Below are positions 7,424 to 11,822 of a stretch of 11,822 bases of DNA, piece after piece (within the stretch, counting starts at the first letter, position 1; the number at the start of each line of letters is the position of its first letter). The DNA lies in the NCBI GenBank assembly GCA_003135495.1, contig PLBX01000009.1:2732-14553 (forward strand), read 5' to 3'. The notes under the pieces are model-generated. The model searched no databases, had not been told where the DNA came from, and saw only the letters and a program-made list of their open reading frames with translations. The translations under genes were made by a program, and so were the position numbers. The DNA comes from Acidobacteriaceae bacterium (GTDB lineage Bacteria; Acidobacteriota; Terriglobia; Terriglobales; Acidobacteriaceae).

Positions 7424-9850
7424 ATGACTCGAGATGAACATCTGACCTTCGACCAGGTAGCCAAGCGCCGCCATGAGGCCACCTACGACGAAGTGGCAGC
7501 GCACTATGACGGACCAATGTCGAAGCACCCCGTCATCAGCGTCAAAGGCCATCCAGAAGTGATTTGGGCCCGCCCTGATCTGGGTGTCGGAACGGTGGCA
7601 AATTCCTTTTCATTCGCCGTGGGTTCTCCCGCCCGTGAAATCCCGTGGCGCGAGGTGAAGTCTTCGCTGAAGCTCGGATATCTTCCGATCGTAATCGGCA
7701 CCTGGCACCGAGCTCCTCTCCTCTTTACACAGGTGAGTTTTGCCGCCCTGGTCGGAGCTCGCGAGGTACGAACCGGCCACGAGAAGCAAGTGGCTTTAGT
7801 GGAGATGAGTATTTCCAATACCGATCCCACGGAAACTCACAGCGAGAGTCTGTGGGCTTTTATCCCTGGCGCCCTTCCCGCCAAGGGAGTGCCTCCTTTT
7901 CCATACAATACCTACGACCTTTTCGAGATTGTGGGGAAACTGCCCCCAATCCGAGGCTACCCAGCTGAGCCGAAAGACCACGTGGTTAGGGATGGTTTGC
8001 GTGAGCTAGGAATCTATTCGGCGGATAGTTCCATTCAGACGCATACCTACGACCAAGCCCTGCACTTTGCCATGAAGCTACGACCGAAGGAAACGAGGAG
8101 CATTCGCCTGATAGTCACGAGTTCCGCGCGCGGGCTCACGTCCGACGAGTTGGCAGCATTGAGAGAGGTGGATTTTTCTTCGGCGCTGGAGCAGCGAGTC
8201 CTTGATCTGGAAACTATTCTCGAAACAGGCACCCGGATTCGCGTGCCCGACACTGTGGTGAACAATATTTATAGAGCCCAAATCCTGCACAACCAAAGCC
8301 AGATACTGCAGGCAGCTGACAAGGATTATTGCGTGCCCGTGCAAGGCTACCAGGGAGTATGGCCTTGGGAAGCGATGAAGTTGACTGTGCATTGGGATTC
8401 GATTGGCCACCATGAAGACGTCCGAAAATGTTTGGAGTATTTTTTGAAAGTACAAGGCAGATTCCCGCCCCACGGAAATTTCAAAAGCAAAGAGGGAACT
8501 TTTGGCGGCACCATTGCCTTCGAGGAGAGTGGCTGGGAGAAAGATTCGGATTCTACGCTGTACGGTCAACTCGCTAAGATCAATGCAGGGAAGGAGGGCG
8601 AGTTTCCGAATTGGATGAATGGCACAGGATCAATGCTTTACGCTTTTGCTTTGCACTATCGCTATACAAGAGATCGCGAATGGCTGCAGCGAGTCGCTCC
8701 GGCCCTGATTCGTGCCTCCGACTGGATCATCACGGAACGGCAAGAAACGAAGAAAAAAGATGAAAACGGATATAAGGTTCTTCACTTTGGTTTGTTGCCG
8801 ATTGGCAGAGCGTACGACACGGCGGACGAAGCGATCAGCCAACTGGTGTCCGATGGTGAGTTGGCGGGCGGACAGATGGACGATCGCCACGCGCCACTCA
8901 ATACCTATTATCCTTGCTGGACCGATGGTTACAGTTCTCAGGGCTTGAGCAGTTTCGCCGAGGCGCTAGCCGAAATTGGACATCCTGAAGGGGTTCGCCT
9001 GGTCAAAGAGGCAAAAGACTACCGCGAAGACATTTTCGAAGTCATGCGACGAACGCGTAATTCGGATCCAGGCGCCGCACCCTACCCGGAGCGCCTCTAT
9101 AGACCGCCGGCGTGGGCGGAATTCGCCACCGGCGCTTTGGCATATCTGGATACGAGCTTCATGGAGCCGAGCAGTGAAGCTTTTGAGCAGCTGGAAAACT
9201 ACATGAAGGTGAAGTGGAACCGGGGCGTCTTGGGACTCACTGGTGGGATGGAAAAGAATGGAGACCCACACGGAACCAATTCCTTTTACGTGGACTTCTC
9301 CGAGGACATCTGGCATCGCACTTGGTTGTTGCGGGGAGAGGTCGAAAAAGCCCTGCTGGCTTTCTACTCCATGCTCGCCTATGGCTTGGATCGACAAACC
9401 CTGGGGACAGTTGAAAGATTTCTTCTCAACGACCGGCGATACGCACCCTTTTTCATGGATACGTCAGCCAGTGCCCGTGTGTGCGGACTTATCCGTCAGG
9501 CGCTCGTATTGGAAGAGGGTAAGGTACTTCACCTGCTTGCGGGGGCTCCGCGAAGATGGCTAGAAGAGGGCAAGGAAATTCAGCTCACAAAGGGCGTTAC
9601 AACCGCGGCAAGACTCGACTTCAGCGTGAACTCCCATGTACATGAGGGACAAATCGTTGTGGATCTAACGTTCACGGAGTTGCGTTCGCGTGAGCTCGAA
9701 AGCTTGCGCGTCCGTCTGCCTCATCCCGCGAAACAGCAGATGAAAAAGGTATTGGTGAATGGAAAGCCATGGATCCGCTTCAACCCGGCGGACGAAATAA
9801 TCGAATTGACGCCGACAATTGGCCGTACTGAGATCGCAGCAATGTATTGA
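7424..9850 (+). CDS. Six-hairpin (alpha/alpha)6-barrel glycosidase-like protein
   Basis: An 808-residue protein with the layout of six-hairpin glycosidases: an N-terminal beta-sandwich (about 30-260), a helical catalytic barrel (about 280-690) and a C-terminal beta domain (about 700-808) opening with LLAGAPRRWLEEGKEI. Barrel landmarks include GVWPWEAMK (near 313-319), FEESGWEKDSDS (around 365), NWMNGTGSMLYAFALHYRYT (around 395-414) and DGYSSQGLSSFAEAL (around 500). The architecture resembles GH78, GH95 and GH15-like families, but I cannot place it in a named one. Acidic residues in the first two motifs are candidates for the catalytic acid; this is inference. No signal peptide is visible, so it probably works in the cytoplasm on imported oligosaccharides. 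The ATG at 7424 has only a weak purine-rich leader (GAAAAGAAAGA). It follows the Tat-signal propeller gene by 26 bp. It probably releases the monosaccharide or uronic acid processed by the neighbouring enzymes. Confidence 0.7.
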   Translation: MTRDEHLTFDQVAKRRHEATYDEVAAHYDGPMSKHPVISVKGHPEVIWARPDLGVGTVANSFSFAVGSPAREIPWREVKSSLKLGYLPIVIGTWHRAPLLFTQVSFAALVGAREVRTGHEKQVALVEMSISNTDPTETHSESLWAFIPGALPAKGVPPFPYNTYDLFEIVGKLPPIRGYPAEPKDHVVRDGLRELGIYSADSSIQTHTYDQALHFAMKLRPKETRSIRLIVTSSARGLTSDELAALREVDFSSALEQRVLDLETILETGTRIRVPDTVVNNIYRAQILHNQSQILQAADKDYCVPVQGYQGVWPWEAMKLTVHWDSIGHHEDVRKCLEYFLKVQGRFPPHGNFKSKEGTFGGTIAFEESGWEKDSDSTLYGQLAKINAGKEGEFPNWMNGTGSMLYAFALHYRYTRDREWLQRVAPALIRASDWIITERQETKKKDENGYKVLHFGLLPIGRAYDTADEAISQLVSDGELAGGQMDDRHAPLNTYYPCWTDGYSSQGLSSFAEALAEIGHPEGVRLVKEAKDYREDIFEVMRRTRNSDPGAAPYPERLYRPPAWAEFATGALAYLDTSFMEPSSEAFEQLENYMKVKWNRGVLGLTGGMEKNGDPHGTNSFYVDFSEDIWHRTWLLRGEVEKALLAFYSMLAYGLDRQTLGTVERFLLNDRRYAPFFMDTSASARVCGLIRQALVLEEGKVLHLLAGAPRRWLEEGKEIQLTKGVTTAARLDFSVNSHVHEGQIVVDLTFTELRSRELESLRVRLPHPAKQQMKKVLVNGKPWIRFNPADEIIELTPTIGRTEIAAMY

Positions 9851-9883
9851 GCCCCAGAGAGGCGGCTTCCACTGGGAAATAGT

Positions 9884-10600
9884 ATGGGTTTGGAACTGAA
9901 GGATAAGGTCGCGATTGTCACCGGGGGCTCGCGAGGAATCGGCTCCGGGATTGCGCATGCATTGTTGCTGGCGGGGGCTAGAGTATTCATCTGTGGTAGG
10001 CAGGAAGCGGATTTGAAGTCGGCGCTGCAAGCTCTGTCATCCAGCGGTGAGGGATCGATCGATGGCATCGTCGCGGATGTAAGTCGCTATCAAGACTGCC
10101 GCAAGTTAGTGGAAGCGGCCGTCGAGCGTTTCGGCAGACTCGATATCCTGGTAAACAATGCCGGAGCTGGGCATTCCTACAAGCCCATTGACCAAATCTC
10201 ACCGGAAGTGTGGGACGCCACTATCGGGACGAATTTGTCCGGCATGTTTTATTGTTGTCGTGAAGCCGTGCCGCTGATGCGTAAAGCAGGGGCAGGCTAC
10301 ATATTTAATATCTCCAGCACAGCGACCATTGTCTTGTGCCAGGGCGGAAGTGCCTACAATGCTTCCAAGACGGGAGTAAGCGGGCTGACCGAGACTTTGG
10401 TTAAGGATGTCCGATACGACGGCATTCGCGTAAGTGAGATTGTAATCGGTAGCGTATCGACCGCCGACAGAGGGTATGAGAGATGGAAACTGGCCATTGA
10501 AGATGTGGCCCAGATTGTAATCGATCTCTACAAATTGCCGGCGAGGGCGCTGGTGAGCCGGGTTGAGCTTTGGCCTTCGCAGCCTCCGCCGAATCGGTAG
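9884..10600 (+). CDS. Short-chain dehydrogenase/reductase (SDR), classical type
   Basis: A 238-residue classical SDR with all core motifs: the cofactor loop TGGSRGIG (13-20), Arg39 after the second strand (ICGR), which favours NADP(H), Asp65 (ADVS), NNAG (91-94), Asn117, catalytic Ser145, Tyr158 and Lys162 (YNASK). The usual Pro-Gly after the sixth strand is replaced by VIGSVST (187-193). The substrate-binding loop after it is short, with RGYERW where longer relatives have a lid, so the protein is slightly small for the family. It follows the glycosidase by 33 bp with only a weak ribosome site (GGGAA). In this setting it probably oxidises or reduces a sugar, a sugar acid or a 2-keto-3-deoxy acid; FabG-like lipid synthesis is unlikely from the context. 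Substrate not determined. Confidence 0.87.
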   Translation: MGLELKDKVAIVTGGSRGIGSGIAHALLLAGARVFICGRQEADLKSALQALSSSGEGSIDGIVADVSRYQDCRKLVEAAVERFGRLDILVNNAGAGHSYKPIDQISPEVWDATIGTNLSGMFYCCREAVPLMRKAGAGYIFNISSTATIVLCQGGSAYNASKTGVSGLTETLVKDVRYDGIRVSEIVIGSVSTADRGYERWKLAIEDVAQIVIDLYKLPARALVSRVELWPSQPPPNR

Positions 10601-10644
10601 TGCCCTGAGTATTTGTTTGGCCCGACAGTCAGGAGTTTAGACCG

Positions 10645-11822
10645 GTGAAAGAGAAGAGAAGTTTGTTTTTCGCATTCGTGGTGTGTTTTGCGGCCGCGGT
10701 GAATGCAGAATCCGCACCGGAAGCGTATCCGATCAGGATTGAGCGGGCCGTGCCGGTAACGATGCGAGACAACACTGTGCTCCGAGCCGACGTTTATCGG
10801 CCTGACGTAGGAGGGCAGTTTCCGGTGTTACTCGAACGCACACCAGATAATAAGGATACAATTGTCGAGTTTGGCATGGCCGCGGCGGCCCGTGGCTACG
10901 TGGTAATTGTGCAGGACGTCCGTGGCCGATACACCTCGGAAGGTGATTGGTATCCCTTTAAATATGAGTTGCAGGATGGTTATGACACCGTCGAATGGGC
11001 GGCGGCTTTGCCATATTCCAATGGAAAAGTTGGGATGTTTGGCGGCTCCTATGTTGGCGCCACCCAGCTTCTAGCGGCCATTGCTCATCCTCTTCCTCTC
11101 GCCGGTCTATGTACGTACGTCACCGCCAGTAACTACCACGACGGATGGACATATCAGGGAGGTGCGTTCGAGCAGTGGTTCAATGAATCATGGACATCCG
11201 GCCTGGCCCAGGACACACTGAACCGCGCCGTCAAAAAAATTACCAATGCAACCGGGGGCGTACAAACGCTCCCTCTAACCAGTTATCCATTGTTCAATGG
11301 TCCAGTGTTCAATGCTCCAGTGTTCAATGCTCCAGCATTGTCCAGTGCTTCCGATCTGACCAAGGCCCTCGCGCCATATTTTCTCGACTGGCTGGCTCAT
11401 CCCAGCTACGACGATTATTGGAAGCGTTGGTCGATCGAGGAACATTATCCGGATATCAACGTGCCAGTCCTGAACATTGCCGCTTGGTATGACATCTTTC
11501 AAGGAGGTTCTCTACGCAACTACGTGGGCCTGAAGGCTCATGCAGGCAGCGAAGCAGCCCGGCGTGGCCAGAGGTTGTTGATCGTCATAGGCGGTCACGC
11601 CGGCCAAGGACGGAATATCGGTGAGATGGACTTCGGTCCAAAAGCTGCCGAGTTCAGCGAGTATGGGACTACTCTTCTATGGTACGACTATCTTCTGAAG
11701 GGTATTGCAAACCAATTCACAAAAGAAAAGCCGGTGAAGATTTTCGTGATGGCTAGCAATGTTTGGCGGGAAGAAGATGACTGGCCCCTGGCGCGTGCCC
11801 GCAATACGAAATACTATTTGCA
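10645..11822 (+). CDS. CocE/NonD (peptidase S15-like) alpha/beta hydrolase, 3' end missing
   Basis: Reading from a GTG at 10645 (AGGAG at 10631-10635, 9-nt spacer) gives 392 codons open to the window edge. Residues 4-21 are a classical signal peptide: basic KEKR, hydrophobic core, then VNAES, which fits cleavage after NA. Family landmarks are VTMRDNTVLRADVYRP (38-53), QDVRGRYTSEG (90-100) and the nucleophile elbow GGSYVG with Ser135. Asp283 (AWYDIFQGG) and His318 (GGHAGQG) complete the likely triad. The C-terminal jelly-roll domain is mostly outside the window. Relatives hydrolyse esters or amides (cocaine esterase, glutaryl acylase, X-Pro dipeptidyl peptidase). Next to glycan-degrading genes, removal of an ester decoration outside the cytoplasm is plausible. 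The region 215-232 carries a tandem repeat described separately, in the cap region between Ser135 and Asp283. Confidence 0.85.
   Translation, partial: MKEKRSLFFAFVVCFAAAVNAESAPEAYPIRIERAVPVTMRDNTVLRADVYRPDVGGQFPVLLERTPDNKDTIVEFGMAAAARGYVVIVQDVRGRYTSEGDWYPFKYELQDGYDTVEWAAALPYSNGKVGMFGGSYVGATQLLAAIAHPLPLAGLCTYVTASNYHDGWTYQGGAFEQWFNESWTSGLAQDTLNRAVKKITNATGGVQTLPLTSYPLFNGPVFNAPVFNAPALSSASDLTKALAPYFLDWLAHPSYDDYWKRWSIEEHYPDINVPVLNIAAWYDIFQGGSLRNYVGLKAHAGSEAARRGQRLLIVIGGHAGQGRNIGEMDFGPKAAEFSEYGTTLLWYDYLLKGIANQFTKEKPVKIFVMASNVWREEDDWPLARARNTKYYL
11287..11340 (+). repeat. In-frame 15-bp tandem repeat flanked by short palindromes
   Basis: Three consecutive 15-bp units (11287-11301, 11302-11316, 11317-11331) encode PLFNG, PVFNA and PVFNA; units 2 and 3 are identical (CCAGTGTTCAATGCT) and unit 1 differs at three bases. 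The array starts with a perfect palindrome, CCATTG-TT-CAATGG (11287-11300), and ends with another, CAATGCT-CC-AGCATTG (11325-11340). Because the unit is a multiple of three, the CocE frame is kept. It looks like a recent minisatellite expansion or a small inserted repeat element tolerated in a surface loop. Confidence 0.8.

Noticed and set aside
9851..9883. CCCAG...CTGGG stem before the SDR gene
   Set aside because: Five paired bases around a 14-nt loop with mismatches inside; too weak to call a terminator or translational control element.
11275..11502. Minus-strand frame with a repetitive WSIEHWSIEHW-type peptide
   Set aside because: It is the reverse reading of the 15-bp tandem repeat inside the CocE gene, not a separate repeat protein.

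Overview
This is a bacterial chromosomal segment of moderate GC by eye. It is dense with sugar-degrading and sugar-acid-converting genes, and no mobile element, tRNA, rRNA or CRISPR array was found. The combination of GH32/43-like beta-propeller proteins with a conserved C-terminal beta domain, a phytanoyl-CoA dioxygenase-type protein, a six-hairpin glycosidase, a CocE/NonD hydrolase and Shine-Dalgarno-led TTG/GTG starts is typical of polysaccharide-degrading soil bacteria such as Acidobacteriota, or of Planctomycetota/Verrucomicrobiota. The phylum is an inference; no marker gene is present.

Layout. Two transcription units diverge from an AT-rich control region (2081-2246). To the left, on the minus strand, lie a large propeller glycosidase-like protein (320-2080) and then the start of a PhyH-family dioxygenase that runs off the window (1-254). 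To the right, seven plus-strand genes follow with gaps of only about 19-70 bp: a ThDP-dependent enzyme (2247-3875), an aldose 1-epimerase-like protein (3895-4986), an enolase-superfamily sugar-acid dehydratase (5056-6174), a Tat-signal-bearing GH32/43-like propeller protein (6234-7397), a six-hairpin glycosidase (7424-9850), a short-chain dehydrogenase (9884-10600) and a CocE/NonD alpha/beta hydrolase with a signal peptide, cut by the window end (10645-11822). The longest stretch without a gene is the 166-bp divergent control region.

How it may work together (inference). Exported propeller and esterase-like enzymes would trim a decorated glycan. The cytoplasmic six-hairpin glycosidase would release a monosaccharide or uronic acid, and the mutarotase would equilibrate its anomers. 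The dehydratase would then make a 2-keto-3-deoxy acid. No aldolase, kinase or diketo-acid hydrolase is visible. The SDR and the ThDP enzyme are therefore candidates for an unusual ending, either SDR oxidation to a diketo acid followed by ThDP-dependent C-C cleavage, or decarboxylation followed by reduction. That combination is the most interesting point of the window.

Start sites matter here. The ThDP enzyme and the epimerase both appear to use TTG start codons placed 6 nt after good Shine-Dalgarno sequences, well inside the longest open frames. The CocE gene begins with GTG and contains an in-frame 15-bp tandem repeat flanked by perfect short palindromes.
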